A DNA stretch of 64,000 nt. Origin: Sulfuritalea sp. (GTDB lineage Bacteria; Pseudomonadota; Gammaproteobacteria; Burkholderiales; Rhodocyclaceae). Below, in pieces: positions 48,044 to 57,871 of the stretch. The notes below the pieces were generated by a model. It did not search any database. It was not told where the DNA came from and saw nothing but the letters and a program-made list of their open reading frames with translations. The stretch spans positions 53,762-117,761 of the forward strand of contig JAOTRV010000012.1 in assembly GCA_030247575.1 (NCBI GenBank), given 5' to 3'. Made by a program: the position numbers and the translations under genes. Each line of letters begins with the position of its first letter. Position 1 is the stretch's first letter.

Positions 48044-49081
48044 CTACTCACGACGAGTCCCGAGCGTGCCCGCATCCATCGTGTAGCCGAGTACCGTGAT
48101 CCTGTCCTCGACCCGGTCGAGCAGCTTGCGCAGCGGCGAGAGTTCGCCGTAGCGCTCGCAGGCCTTGCGCAGGTAGCGCGCCACCAGCGGCAGGTCCTTC
48201 AGGTAGCCGTCCTTGCCGTCGCGGTGATGGAGCCGGGCGAAGATGCCCAGCACCTTGACATGGCGCTGCACGCCCATCCACTCGTAATCGCGGAAGAACT
48301 CGCCGAAGTCGGCGGCGACCGGCAGCCCGGCCTTGCGCGCCTGCTCCCAGTAACGAACCAGCCAGTCCAGCGCGAGATCCTCGTCCCACTCGATGTAGGC
48401 GTCCTTCAGCAGCGACACCATGTCGTAGCTGATCGGCCCATACACGGCGTCCTGGAAATCGATGATGCCCGGATTGGCGCTACCGGGCTGAGCGATCCGC
48501 ATCAGGTTGCGCGAGTGATAGTCGCGATGCACGAAGACCCTGGGCTCGGCCAGATTCACCGCGAGGATGCGTTCGAACACGGCTTCCAGGGACTGCTGCT
48601 CGCCCGGCGTCAGGGCCAGTTGATGATGCTCGGCCAGAAACCACTGCGGGAAGAGATCGAGTTCGCGACGCAGCAGCATGCGATCGTAGTCGGGCAACGC
48701 GCCCGGGCGACTGGCAAGCTGGATCTTCACCAGCGCGGCGATGGCGTCCGCATACAGCGGCACGGCGTTGTCGGCATTCAGGGCCTGCAGGTAGGTGGTA
48801 TCGCCGAGATCCGAGAGCAGCAGGAAACCCTGGTCCAGGTCTTGCGCGAGAACCTCCGGCACATGGGCCCCGGCGGAATGAAACAACTGCTGCACGTGCA
48901 ACCAGGGCCGGCAGTCCTCGTTGGCGGGTGGCGCATCCATGACGATGCGCGTCGCGCCGTCGTCCAGCGTGACGCGAAAATAGCGGCGGAAACTGGCATC
49001 GGCCGAGGCCGGCGCCAGCGTGAAACTGCGGTCCGGCCACAAGGCGGCGAGCCATGTGCTGATCTGCTTCTGGCGTTCCAT
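48044..49081 (-). CDS. amgK: N-acetylmuramate/N-acetylglucosamine kinase
   Basis: Anomeric sugar kinase of the aminoglycoside phosphotransferase (APH) fold that phosphorylates MurNAc at C1 for cell-wall recycling. DASFRRYFRVTLDDG (glycine-loop equivalent), catalytic VFVHRDYHSRNLM with the HxD-type Asp, and metal site GIIDFQDAVYGPISYDMVSL are clear. 345 residues. Start ATG 49081 is chosen over an in-frame ATG 66 nt upstream to match the family. It is divergent from lptD; TAGAAT occurs on both strands in the small palindrome at 49154-49170, a possible shared promoter region. Confidence 0.93.
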   Translation of the reverse strand: MERQKQISTWLAALWPDRSFTLAPASADASFRRYFRVTLDDGATRIVMDAPPANEDCRPWLHVQQLFHSAGAHVPEVLAQDLDQGFLLLSDLGDTTYLQALNADNAVPLYADAIAALVKIQLASRPGALPDYDRMLLRRELDLFPQWFLAEHHQLALTPGEQQSLEAVFERILAVNLAEPRVFVHRDYHSRNLMRIAQPGSANPGIIDFQDAVYGPISYDMVSLLKDAYIEWDEDLALDWLVRYWEQARKAGLPVAADFGEFFRDYEWMGVQRHVKVLGIFARLHHRDGKDGYLKDLPLVARYLRKACERYGELSPLRKLLDRVEDRITVLGYTMDAGTLGTRRE

Positions 49082-49262
49082 ATCGAAGATGCGCGAGGTG
49101 CGCGGAAAGGCGCAAAAGCTTTGTCGGAGAGCGCGTTCCGCGGGCATGAAGTGTTAGAATTCGCGATTCTAGCATCGGCCGGCAGAGGCTTCTCCCGCAT
49201 GCGGCAGGCGGGGTTTGTGTCTGCATTTTTCCGTCACCGCTGCGCCTACTCACCGATACGGC

Positions 49263-52034
49263 ATGTCTCAATCGCATCGCGGACAATTCGGCCCCGTCTC
49301 ACTGCTTGTCCTGCTGGCGCTTCCCGCAGGCTCTGCGGCGGCGGAACCGCTGCCGCCCCTGCGCGTCAATCCCGCCCTGCTCGGCGCCGGCACACCGCCG
49401 TCCGCCGCGCCTGTCGCTGCTCAGACCGTGGTCGCCGCGCCGCCGGCGGTTCCCGCTCCGGCACAGGTCGACCCGGCCCCGCAGCAGCCCGCGGCCACGC
49501 CCGGCCCGCGGCCGGCTCCCAAAGCCGCCCGCGCCGCGCCGCCAGCTGCAGCGCCCGTCACTGCGCCCGCTGCAGCCGGCCCGGCAGCGCCGGCCCCGGC
49601 GCCGCGACAAGCGCCCGCCCCGCAGGCCATCGCCACCGAAGCGCCACGCCGTCCGGAGGAACCCAAAGCCGCGCCGCCGGCACCCGCAGCGGCGCCCGCC
49701 GCTGCCATCCAGAAGCCGCAGGAGCCGCCGCAGGTTGCCGAACGTCCCGCCTTGGCGCCGGTCTACTCGGCCCACGTCGCCGCAGGAGAACTGCCGGCGC
49801 CACTGCTGCAGCAGAGTGCCGGCGTCACGCCCTATCTCAAGCGCGCCGGCGAAACGCTGCCGACCTTCATCGTGGCCGATCACATCGCCGGCAAGACCGA
49901 TGTCGAAGTGGTGGCCGATGGCAACGTCGAACTGCGCAAGCGCAACTCGATCCTGCTCGGCGACCGGCTGACCTACTGGCAGCAGGACGACGAGATGGAG
50001 GCCGAAGGCAACGTCCGCCTCTCCCGCGACGGCGACCGCATCAACGGCCCCCGGATGCGGATGAAGATGGATGAGAGCACCGGTTTCTTCGAGCATCCCC
50101 AGTACAGCGTCCGCCGCATCAAGACCGGATCGGCCGCCACGCTATGGACCGGCACCGAGGAACGCGCGTCGGCGGATCTCACCACGGGACAGGGCGCGGC
50201 AGTGCGCATGGAATTCGAGGGCGAAGGCAAGTACCGGCTCACCGACGCCACCTACAGCACCTGCACGCCGGCTGCGGGAAGCGATCCCGACTGGTTCGCG
50301 CGCACCGCCGACTTGCGCCTCGACTACGACACCGAAGAGGGCCGCGCGCGCGACGCGACCCTGGTTTTCAAGGGCGCGCCCATTCTCTATTCGCCCTGGC
50401 TGAGCTTCTCTCTGAACAACGAACGCAAGAGCGGGCTGCTGACCCCGACCTTCGGCTCCACCAGCCGCGGCGGCGTGGAATACACCCAGCCGTTCTACTG
50501 GAACATCGCGCAGAACATGGACGCGACGATCGCACCGCGCTTCATGAGCAAGCGCGGCACGCTGTGGAACGGCGAATATCGCTATCTGAATCCCTCGTTC
50601 AGCGGCACCATGCAGGGGCAGCATCTGCCCGACGACAAGCTCGAGCACAAGCGCCGCTCTTCGTATTCGCTGAATCACAGCCACAACCTCGGCTATGGCC
50701 TTTCGGGATCTCTCGCCCTCGCCGGTGTTTCCGACGATACCTTCTTCAGCGACCTGGCCAGCGGCTCGTCGGCGGTGTCGCAGACCAATCTGCTGCGTCA
50801 GGGCACGCTGAGCTACGGCGGCGGCTGGTGGTCGGCCAACCTCATGGCGCAGAGCTACCAGACCCTGCAGGACCCGTCCCTGCCGCCCGTGACGGAACCT
50901 TACCGGCGCCTGCCGCAACTGACCGTGACCGCCAACCGCGGCGACCTGCCGTTCGGTCTGAATTTTGCATTCAGCGGCGAGCACGTCAACTTCAAGAATC
51001 CGACGCTGGTGGAAGGCCGGCGCTTTACGCTGTATCCGCAGATTTCGCTGCCCCTGCAGACGGCGGTGCTGAGCCTCACGCCCAAGATCGGCGTGCATTC
51101 CACCCGCTACTCTCTCGGAAGGCAGGCGGCAGGCACACCGCAAAAACTCAGTCGCGACGTGCCGATCTTCAGCGTGGATTCGGACGTGACCTTCGAACGC
51201 GAAACGGCCTGGTTCGGCAGGACGCTGACGCAGACCCTGGAACCGCGCCTGTATTACCTCTACGTTCCGGTGCGCGACCAGAGCCTGATCCCCGTATTCG
51301 ATACGGGTATCGCCGACTTCAATTTCGCGCAGATCTTCGGCGAGAACCGGTACAGCGGCGGCGACCGCATCGCCGACGCCAACCAGGCCACGGTCATGCT
51401 CACCTCGCGCCTGCTCGATCCGGAAAGCGGCGCCGAGATCATCCGCGCCGCGTTCGGCCAGCGTTTTTATTTCAGCACGCAGAATGTCGGCCTGCCCGGC
51501 GAGGTGCTGCGCAGCGACCGTCAGACCGACTTCCTCGGCTCGCTCTCCGGCCGCATCCTGCCGAAGACCTATGTCGACGCGGGCATCCAGTACAACCCGC
51601 GCCTGAGCCAGATGGAGCGCTTCAACCTCGGCGGCCGCTACCAGCCCGAAACGGGCAAGGTGCTCAATGCCGGCTACCGCTATACCCGGGATCAACTGGG
51701 CGTGCTGGGCCTCGGCCAGCTGGACATTTCGGGCCAGTGGCCGCTCGCCGGCGGCTGGCATGCGGTGGGGCGCTTCAACTATTCCACCAAGGAAGGACGC
51801 ATGATCGAATCGGTCGCCGGCCTCGAATATGACGGCGGCTGCTGGATCGGGCGCGTCGTCATGCAGCGCCTCGCCACCCAGGCGCAGGGATCTAACACCG
51901 CACTGTTCTTCCAGCTCGAATTGAACGGATTCGCAAAAGTCGGCTCCAACCCGCTCGATATCCTGAAACGCAACGTGCCCGGCTACGGCCTGATCAACCA
52001 GGGGGGCGCCGCGGCCCCCATTCTCGCGCCATGA
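49263..52034 (+). CDS. lptD: LPS-assembly protein LptD
   Basis: Outer-membrane beta-barrel that inserts LPS into the outer leaflet. Signal peptide MSQSHRGQFGPVSLLVLLAL ending GSAAAE. Residues from about 45 to 165 form an Ala/Pro-rich low-complexity stretch, unusual in LptD. An OstA/LptA-like domain (ADHIAGKTDVEVVADGNVEL) and a barrel of about 26 strands follow, ending GSNPLDILKRNVPGYGLIN. Typical cysteines (YSTCTPAAGSDPDWF, DGGCWIG) are present for the interdomain disulfides. 923 residues. First of lptD-surA-pdxA-ksgA; stop overlaps surA (ATGA). Confidence 0.95.
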   Translation: MSQSHRGQFGPVSLLVLLALPAGSAAAEPLPPLRVNPALLGAGTPPSAAPVAAQTVVAAPPAVPAPAQVDPAPQQPAATPGPRPAPKAARAAPPAAAPVTAPAAAGPAAPAPAPRQAPAPQAIATEAPRRPEEPKAAPPAPAAAPAAAIQKPQEPPQVAERPALAPVYSAHVAAGELPAPLLQQSAGVTPYLKRAGETLPTFIVADHIAGKTDVEVVADGNVELRKRNSILLGDRLTYWQQDDEMEAEGNVRLSRDGDRINGPRMRMKMDESTGFFEHPQYSVRRIKTGSAATLWTGTEERASADLTTGQGAAVRMEFEGEGKYRLTDATYSTCTPAAGSDPDWFARTADLRLDYDTEEGRARDATLVFKGAPILYSPWLSFSLNNERKSGLLTPTFGSTSRGGVEYTQPFYWNIAQNMDATIAPRFMSKRGTLWNGEYRYLNPSFSGTMQGQHLPDDKLEHKRRSSYSLNHSHNLGYGLSGSLALAGVSDDTFFSDLASGSSAVSQTNLLRQGTLSYGGGWWSANLMAQSYQTLQDPSLPPVTEPYRRLPQLTVTANRGDLPFGLNFAFSGEHVNFKNPTLVEGRRFTLYPQISLPLQTAVLSLTPKIGVHSTRYSLGRQAAGTPQKLSRDVPIFSVDSDVTFERETAWFGRTLTQTLEPRLYYLYVPVRDQSLIPVFDTGIADFNFAQIFGENRYSGGDRIADANQATVMLTSRLLDPESGAEIIRAAFGQRFYFSTQNVGLPGEVLRSDRQTDFLGSLSGRILPKTYVDAGIQYNPRLSQMERFNLGGRYQPETGKVLNAGYRYTRDQLGVLGLGQLDISGQWPLAGGWHAVGRFNYSTKEGRMIESVAGLEYDGGCWIGRVVMQRLATQAQGSNTALFFQLELNGFAKVGSNPLDILKRNVPGYGLINQGGAAAPILAP

Positions 52035-53347
52035 TTTTCCGCTTTCTGCTGCTTCCCCTGCTGGCCTGCCTCTCCCTGCTCCCGGCCCACGCCCAGACGC
52101 GGCGCGTGCCGATCGAGGTCGACCGCATCGTGGCCGTGGTAAACGACGAGGCCATCACGTCCTTCGAACTGCGCGCCCGTCTCGCCAGGGTGGAAAGCCA
52201 GTTGCGCAAACAGAACGTGCAGTTGCCGCCGCGCGACGTGCTCGAACGGCAGATGCTCGAGCGCATGATCACCGACCGGGTGCAGCTTCAGTTCGCCAGG
52301 GAAACCGGGCTGCGCATCTCGGATATCGAGCTCGACGCGGCCATCCGTCGCATCGCCGAAGGCAACCGCCTCTCGCTGCAGGATTTCCGCGCCACGCTGG
52401 AGAAGGACGGCATCGCCTGGGTCAAGTTCCGCGAGGAGATTCGCGAGGAAATCCTGCTCTCGCGCCTGCGCGACCGCGAGGTGGAAAGCCGCATCGTCGT
52501 CTCCGACGGCGAGATCGACAATTACCTGATCAATCCGGAGCAGGGCGGAGGTGCCGGCAACGTCGAAGTGCACACCGCGCACATCATCCTGCGCGTGCCG
52601 GAGCAGGCAACGCCCGACCAGCTGATGCGCATCGGCGCGCGGGCGCAATCCGCGCTCGATCAACTTCGCCGCGGCGAGAACTTCGCCAAGGTGGCCGCCA
52701 GCTTTTCCGACGCCCCCGACGGACTCTCGTCCGGCGGCGACATGGGCATACGACCGCTGGATCGCCTGCCCGCGCTTTACGCCGACGCCGTGAGGAATCT
52801 CAAGCCCGGTGAAGTCAGCGACATCCTGCGCAGCCCGGCCGGCTTCCACATCGTCAAGCTGGTCGACAAGAGGGGCGACACCGGCGCCAAGCCGGTTGCG
52901 GCGCTCAGGCAAACCCGCGCCCGGCACATCCTGATCAAGGTCAACGAGATCGTCTCCGAAGCCGAAGCGAGGCGCAAGCTGGTCGCGCTCAAGGAGCGGC
53001 TCGACAACGGCGCCGATTTTGCCGAACTGGCGCGGCTGCATTCCAACGACCTTTCCGCGGCCCGCGGCGGCGATCTCGGCTGGCTGTATCAGGGCGACAC
53101 CGTTCCCGATTTCGAGAAGGCCATGGATGCGCTGAAGATCAATCAGATCAGCGAACCGGTCCAGTCGCCGTTCGGCTTCCACCTGATCCAGGTTCTCGAG
53201 CGCCGCACCGAAGACGCAACCGCGGAGCGCCAGCGGCTCGGCGCGCGCCAGGTGCTGCGCGAGCGCAAGTCCGACGAGGCATATCAGGACTGGGTCCGGC
53301 AGATGCGCGACCGCGCCTATGTCGAATACCGCACCGAAGATCGCTAG
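52031..53347 (+). CDS. surA: Periplasmic chaperone/peptidyl-prolyl isomerase SurA
   Basis: Delivers unfolded outer-membrane proteins, LptD among them, to the BAM complex. Signal peptide MIFRFLLLPLLACLSLLPAH ending AHAQ, SurA N-domain (VDRIVAVVNDEAITSFELRA, LQDFRATLEKDGIAW), then two parvulin domains (HTAHIILRVPEQ...; RARHILIKVNEIVSEAEARR). 438 residues, complete. It starts on the lptD stop (ATGA) and its end overlaps pdxA by 29 nt. The order lptD-surA-pdxA-ksgA is the usual proteobacterial one. Confidence 0.97.
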   Translation: MIFRFLLLPLLACLSLLPAHAQTRRVPIEVDRIVAVVNDEAITSFELRARLARVESQLRKQNVQLPPRDVLERQMLERMITDRVQLQFARETGLRISDIELDAAIRRIAEGNRLSLQDFRATLEKDGIAWVKFREEIREEILLSRLRDREVESRIVVSDGEIDNYLINPEQGGGAGNVEVHTAHIILRVPEQATPDQLMRIGARAQSALDQLRRGENFAKVAASFSDAPDGLSSGGDMGIRPLDRLPALYADAVRNLKPGEVSDILRSPAGFHIVKLVDKRGDTGAKPVAALRQTRARHILIKVNEIVSEAEARRKLVALKERLDNGADFAELARLHSNDLSAARGGDLGWLYQGDTVPDFEKAMDALKINQISEPVQSPFGFHLIQVLERRTEDATAERQRLGARQVLRERKSDEAYQDWVRQMRDRAYVEYRTEDR

Positions 53348-54311
53348 CCGGAACCTTTCCGCGCCGCCGGTGATCGCCGTCACATCCGGCGAACCGGCCG
53401 GCATCGGCCCGGATATCTGCCTGCGTCTGGCGGACCGGCAATGGCCGGCGCGCATCGTCGTACTGGGCGACCGCACTCTGCTGTCCGCGCGCGCCGCTCA
53501 ACTCGGGCTCGACGCGGGCCGCATCGAAATCAGGCACATCCCCCTGCAACAACCGGCGCCGGCCGGACGCCTCGACACCGCCAACGCACGTTACGTGCTC
53601 GACATTCTCGATGCCGCGCTCGCCGGGTGCGTGAGCGGCGAGTTCGCCGCGATGGTCACCGCCCCGGTGCACAAGGGCGTCATCAACGACGCCGGCATCG
53701 CCTTCAGCGGCCATACCGAATACCTTGCCGACCATACGGGCACGCCGCGCGTGGTGATGATGCTGGCCGGCGCCGGCTTGCGCGTCGCGCTGGCCACCAC
53801 GCATCTGGCGCTGAAGGACGTCCCCGCCGCGATCACGAAGAGCGATCTGGAAACCACCCTCCGCATCCTCCACGCCGACATGCAGGCCAAGTTCGGCATC
53901 GCCCGGCCCCGCGTCCTGGTCGCCGGGCTCAACCCCCATGCCGGCGAAGGCGGCCACATGGGCCGCGAGGAAATCGAGGTCATCGCGCCGGTGCTGGACA
54001 CGCTGCGCGGCGAAGGCATGAACCTGGTCGGGCCGCTGCCGGCGGACACGCTATTCACCCGGAATGTCCTCGCCGGCTCCGACGCGCAACTGGCGATGTA
54101 CCACGACCAGGGCCTCGCGGTGCTCAAGTACGCGGCCTTCGACGAAGGCATCAATGTCACGCTCGGCCTGCCGGTGATCCGCACCTCGGTCGACCACGGC
54201 ACGGCGCTCGATCTGGCCGGCACCGGCAAGGCCTCGCCGACCAGCCTTTTCGCTGCCGTCGAGGCGGCGATCGACATGGCCTCGCGCCGGGCCGGCCCGG
54301 ATGCCCCCTGA
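53319..54311 (+). CDS. pdxA: 4-hydroxythreonine-4-phosphate dehydrogenase
   Basis: Zn/NAD enzyme of pyridoxal phosphate synthesis. N-terminal VTSGEPAGIGPDICLRLADR, metal ligands in FSGHTEYLADHTG, LNPHAGEGGHMGREE and RTSVDHGTALDLAGTG. 330 residues. The start is ATG 53319, overlapping surA by 29 nt; a GTG at 53370 would give a shorter N-terminus close to E. coli PdxA and cannot be excluded. Followed by repeat D1 and ksgA. Confidence 0.95.
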   Translation: MSNTAPKIASRNLSAPPVIAVTSGEPAGIGPDICLRLADRQWPARIVVLGDRTLLSARAAQLGLDAGRIEIRHIPLQQPAPAGRLDTANARYVLDILDAALAGCVSGEFAAMVTAPVHKGVINDAGIAFSGHTEYLADHTGTPRVVMMLAGAGLRVALATTHLALKDVPAAITKSDLETTLRILHADMQAKFGIARPRVLVAGLNPHAGEGGHMGREEIEVIAPVLDTLRGEGMNLVGPLPADTLFTRNVLAGSDAQLAMYHDQGLAVLKYAAFDEGINVTLGLPVIRTSVDHGTALDLAGTGKASPTSLFAAVEAAIDMASRRAGPDAP

Positions 54312-54353
54312 TCCCGCATGAAGCAACACGAAGGCCACGTCGCACGCAAGCGG

Positions 54354-54419
54354 TTTAGCTGCGGCCGCTCGCGACGCTCGCTTAACCCGCTGCACGGGTT
54401 AGCCTTCTCTGAAACTCCG
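54354..54419 (+). repeat. Hairpin-bearing repeat, copy D1
   Basis: Related by eye to copy D2 at 60779: shared blocks are AGCTGCGGCCGCT or AGTTTCGGCCGCTT, GCTTAAC, GTTAGCC and CTGAAACT. The 7-bp stem differs but still pairs: TAACCCG/CGGGTTA here, TAACGTC/GACGTTA in D2. Located between pdxA and ksgA. Confidence 0.7.
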
Positions 54420-54429
54420 GCGAACTGAT

Positions 54430-55242
54430 GTGAGCAAACAAATTGAGGGGCACAGCGCCCGCCGTCGTTTTGGGCAGAACTTCCTCGTCTCGCCCGGCAT
54501 CATCCACCGGATTGTCGACGCCATCGGCCCGCGCGCCGGCGACACGGTGGTGGAGATCGGGCCGGGGCTGGGAGCCCTCACCGGGCCGCTGCTGGAACGC
54601 ATCGGGCATCTGCACGTGGTCGAGATCGACCGCGACCTGATCGCGCGCCTCAAGAAGCGCTTTCCGCCCGAACGGCTGACCATCCACGAAGGCGATGCGC
54701 TCGAATTCGATTTCGGCGCGCTGAAGGGCGACGGCCCGCTGAAGATCGTCGGCAACCTGCCCTACAACATTTCCAGCCCGCTGCTGTTCCACCTGGTGCC
54801 GTTCGCGCCGCTGGTGTACGACATGCACTTCATGCTGCAGAAGGAAGTGGTCGATCGCATGGTGGCCGCGCCGGGCAGCAAGGACTTCGGCCGCCTCTCG
54901 GTGATGCTGCAGTACCACTACCACATGGAATGCATGTTCGTCGTTCCGCCCGATGCCTTCAATCCGCCGCCCAAGGTCGACTCGGCCATCGTGCGCATGA
55001 TCCCCGTCGACTTCTCGCGAGTAGACGCCGGCGACACGGCAAGAGACCCGGCCTTGTTCGCCAGGGTGGTGACGACCGCCTTCTCGCAGCGGCGCAAGAT
55101 GCTGCGCAACACCCTGCGCGAACTGATCAGCGAGGCCGCTCTCGCCGCGCTCGGCATCACGCCCACGGCGCGCGCCGAAGACATCCCCGTGGCCGATTAC
55201 GTGCGCCTCGCCAATTCGCTGGCCGATCTTGGCACGCGGTGA
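54430..55242 (+). CDS. ksgA: 16S rRNA dimethyladenosine transferase
   Basis: SAM-dependent enzyme that dimethylates A1518 and A1519 of 16S rRNA late in 30S assembly. [23 protein letters not shown] motif [20 protein letters not shown], catalytic [17 protein letters not shown] (NLPY), and the C-terminal [13 protein letters not shown] are intact. 270 residues. Start is GTG 54430. Copy 12 of the dispersed motif adds [10 protein letters not shown] in the loop before the C-terminal helices. Confidence 0.96.
   Translation: MSKQIEGHSARRRFGQNFLVSPGIIHRIVDAIGPRAGDTVVEIGPGLGALTGPLLERIGHLHVVEIDRDLIARLKKRFPPERLTIHEGDALEFDFGALKGDGPLKIVGNLPYNISSPLLFHLVPFAPLVYDMHFMLQKEVVDRMVAAPGSKDFGRLSVMLQYHYHMECMFVVPPDAFNPPPKVDSAIVRMIPVDFSRVDAGDTARDPALFARVVTTAFSQRRKMLRNTLRELISEAALAALGITPTARAEDIPVADYVRLANSLADLGTR
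55016..55039 (-). repeat. Dispersed 24-bp motif, copy 12 (in ksgA)
   Basis: Exact match to the core, in inverted orientation. The gene reads RVDAGDTA in a loop before the C-terminal helices; E. coli KsgA as I recall it has no such stretch there. Confidence 0.85.
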
Positions 55243-55255
55243 CCGGCAAGACGCG

Positions 55256-56485
55256 ATGGTCGCCGTCATCGGCGGCGGCCCGGCCGGCCTCATGGCGGCG
55301 GAGGTATTGAGCGCGGCCGGCCGGCGTGTCGAAGTGTTCGACGCCATGCCCTCGGTCGGTCGCAAGTTCCTCCTCGCCGGCCGCGGCGGACTCAACCTGA
55401 CGCACTCGGAAGCGCCGGCGCTGTTTCTCTCCCGCTACGGCAACCGGCGAACGGAAGTCGGCGCCTGGCTAGACGCCTTCGGTCCGCAGCAACTGCGCGA
55501 ATGGGCGCAGGGACTCGGCGTCGAGACCTTCGTCGGCAGTTCCGGCCGCGTCTTTCCCACGGAAATGAAGGCCGCCCCCCTGCTGCGCGCCTGGCTGCAC
55601 CGCCTGCGCGGCGCCGGCGTGGTGTTCCATGCGCGGCATCGCTGGCTGGGCTGGGATGCCGACGGCGCGTTGCGCTTCGACACGCCGGCGGGCGCATCGA
55701 AAGTCGGCGCTGACGCCACGGTGCTCGCACTCGGCGGCGGCAGTTGGGCGCGGCTGGGTTCGGACGGCGCCTGGGTGCCGCTGCTGGCCGCGCGCGGCGT
55801 CCGCATCCAGCCCCTGCGTCCGGCCAATTGCGGCTTCGACGTGCCCTGGAGCGAACACCTGCGCCGGCACTTCGCCGGCCGGCCGGTCAAGGCCGTGCGC
55901 GCCGCCTTCGTCGCGCCCGACGGCACGCGCATCGAGCGCGAGGGCGAATTCCTCATTACCGAACACGGCATCGAAGGCAGCCTGGTCTATGCCCTCGCCG
56001 CGCCGCTGCGCGATGGCATCGAAGCCGCCGGCGGCGCCACGCTGCAGCTCGACCTCGCGCCCGGACGCACGTTGCAACGCCTGACGGATGACCTGGCGCA
56101 CGCGCGCGGCCGCGACTCGCTCTCCAACCACCTGCGCCGCCGCGCCGGCATCGACGGCGTCAAATCGGCGCTGCTCCACGAATGCGCCACGGCGGACGAT
56201 CTCGCCGGTCCGGCGCGACTCGCCGCCATCATCAAGGCGCTGCCGCTGCGCCTGCTTGCGCCGCGCCCGCTCGACGAAGCCATCAGCAGCGCCGGCGGCG
56301 TGGACTTCGCCGCGCTCGACGAAACGCTGATGCTGCGCGCCGTGCCGGGCACCTTCTGCGCCGGAGAAATGCTCGACTGGGAGGCGCCGACCGGCGGCTA
56401 CCTGCTCACCGCCTGCCTTGCCAGCGGCCGCGCCGCCGGACGCGGCGTGCTGCGCCGGCTCGCCGAAGCGCAAGCTGCGCAATAA
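55256..56485 (+). CDS. HI0933/BaiN-type flavoprotein oxidoreductase
   Basis: 409-residue FAD protein of the HI0933-like family, which includes flavoprotein reductases of unknown substrate. FAD site MVAVIGGGPAGLMAAEVLSA, SVGRKFLLAGRGGLNLTHSE (the family hallmark), VFPTEMKAAPLL, LALGGGSWARLGSDG and C-terminal GTFCAGEMLDWEAPTGGYLL. Start ATG 55256 gives the Rossmann N-terminus; a TTG 27 nt upstream lies in ksgA. Cytoplasmic. Coupled by position to ksgA and the next gene. Confidence 0.88.
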   Translation: MVAVIGGGPAGLMAAEVLSAAGRRVEVFDAMPSVGRKFLLAGRGGLNLTHSEAPALFLSRYGNRRTEVGAWLDAFGPQQLREWAQGLGVETFVGSSGRVFPTEMKAAPLLRAWLHRLRGAGVVFHARHRWLGWDADGALRFDTPAGASKVGADATVLALGGGSWARLGSDGAWVPLLAARGVRIQPLRPANCGFDVPWSEHLRRHFAGRPVKAVRAAFVAPDGTRIEREGEFLITEHGIEGSLVYALAAPLRDGIEAAGGATLQLDLAPGRTLQRLTDDLAHARGRDSLSNHLRRRAGIDGVKSALLHECATADDLAGPARLAAIIKALPLRLLAPRPLDEAISSAGGVDFAALDETLMLRAVPGTFCAGEMLDWEAPTGGYLLTACLASGRAAGRGVLRRLAEAQAAQ

Positions 56486-56526
56486 TCGGCGCTTTCGCCG
56501 CCACCCGATCCGCTGACTCCCCTCCG

Positions 56527-57531
56527 ATGCTTCGCGCCATTGCCCTGCTCACACTGCTTGCCGCGCTGGTGCCCGCGTCCCGCGCCCAAACGCGCCCGCC
56601 GGAAGGCAGCGAGTTCCAGCTGTTCGTCGAAAACGACATGTGGGCGCGCACCGACCGCTACTACACCAACGGCATCAAGTTCGGCGGCGGCGTGCCCTAC
56701 GAGGTGCTGCAGCTGCCGACCACGGAGCTGCTCGAGAAACTTGCGCCGAAGGGTGGCGGCAAAGTTCATCTCGGACTATTTTTCGGCCAGAACCTGTACA
56801 CCCCGCGGTCGATCGAGATCAGCGCGCCGCAACCCTTCGACCGCCCCTGGGCGGCCTGGCTGTATCTCGGCGGCGTCGCGCAACGGGCCAGAGAGAACCG
56901 CCTCGACACGGTGGAAATCGACCTCGGCCTGGTCGGCCCGTCGGCATTGGGCCGGGAGATCCAGTCCGGCTGGCACAAAATGATCGGTTCGCCCAAGCCC
57001 ATGGGCTGGCACAACCAGATCCCCAACGAACCGGCCTTCCTGGCCTCGTGGCTGGCCAAGAAAAAGCATGTCTTCGGCGGCGGACAGGGCATTGATCTGG
57101 AACTGATCCCGCATGGCGGCGCGACGCTGGGCACGGTGATGACGCTGGCGCGCGCCGGCGGCATCGTGCGCCTCGGGCGCCACATGACGGGCTTCGGCCC
57201 CGACACCATCGAGCCCGGCGGCGCCATGCTGCAGAACATGCGCCGCGACATCGAGCCGGGGCGCGCGAAGGGTCTTGAATGGTATGTCTTCGCCGGGCTC
57301 GACCACCGGCTCGTCGCACACAACATCTTTCTCGACGGCACGGTATTCCGCGACAGCCCGAGCGTGCGCAGGCGGCCGCATGTGTACGACGTCACCGCCG
57401 GCCTCAGCATGCGCCTGGACGCGGTACGGCTTTCCCTGACGCGCGTACAGCGCAGCGAGGAATTCGCCACCGCCGCCGGCAACGGCGGCAGGCAGTACTT
57501 CTATTCGATGAATCTCGGCGTCGAGTTCTAG
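56527..57531 (+). CDS. LpxR-like outer-membrane lipid A 3'-O-deacylase
   Basis: 334-residue outer-membrane barrel of the LpxR/DUF2219 family, which in Salmonella removes the 3'-acyloxyacyl chain from lipid A. Signal peptide MLRAIALLTLLAALVPASRA; FQLFVENDMWARTDRYYTNGIKFG carries the Asn-Asp pair of the active site, and GWHNQIPNEPAFL holds the conserved His. C-terminal strand ends FYSMNLGVEF, a BAM signal. It lies next to genes for LPS export. The start lacks a good Shine-Dalgarno. Activity is inferred. Confidence 0.82.
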   Translation: MLRAIALLTLLAALVPASRAQTRPPEGSEFQLFVENDMWARTDRYYTNGIKFGGGVPYEVLQLPTTELLEKLAPKGGGKVHLGLFFGQNLYTPRSIEISAPQPFDRPWAAWLYLGGVAQRARENRLDTVEIDLGLVGPSALGREIQSGWHKMIGSPKPMGWHNQIPNEPAFLASWLAKKKHVFGGGQGIDLELIPHGGATLGTVMTLARAGGIVRLGRHMTGFGPDTIEPGGAMLQNMRRDIEPGRAKGLEWYVFAGLDHRLVAHNIFLDGTVFRDSPSVRRRPHVYDVTAGLSMRLDAVRLSLTRVQRSEEFATAAGNGGRQYFYSMNLGVEF

Positions 57532-57598
57532 GCGGCCGCCGGCCGCACCGGCGCCATGCGCGCCACCCAATCCGGCGGGCGCCCGGCGCCGGAAACGC

Positions 57599-57802
57599 TC
57601 AGCCTTGTTGCTGCTGCTTCTTCACCGCACAGGTGCTGAAGCCGAAAATCGCGTAGGGCGGGCACCAGCCGATCGCGCCGGTGGCCAGGGGCACCACGCC
57701 GATCCACGCCCACACCGGACCGCCCATGGCAGCCCAGCCCACCAGTCCAAGCCCTGCAGCAATGCGAACCACGCGGTCGATGCCGCCAACGTTCAATTTC
57801 AT
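57599..57802 (-). CDS. DUF2892 (YgaP-like) inner-membrane protein
   Basis: 67-residue membrane protein: MKLNVGGIDRVVRIAAGLGL, two hydrophobic segments (about residues 12-28 and 31-47), then GWCPPYAIFGFSTCAVKK. This is the DUF2892 family found as the membrane part of YgaP, whose cysteines may bind sulfur or reductants. AAGGAGA lies upstream of ATG. In related bacteria a Crp-family gene is often near; here a crp gene lies 2.3 kb away across an inserted island. Confidence 0.9.
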   Translation of the reverse strand: MKLNVGGIDRVVRIAAGLGLVGWAAMGGPVWAWIGVVPLATGAIGWCPPYAIFGFSTCAVKKQQQQG

Positions 57803-57871
57803 GGTGTTCTCCTTGATGGGTTATGCAACAGTGGGGGCATTACACCAGCGTCGCCCCTGTCTGACTGTAAC

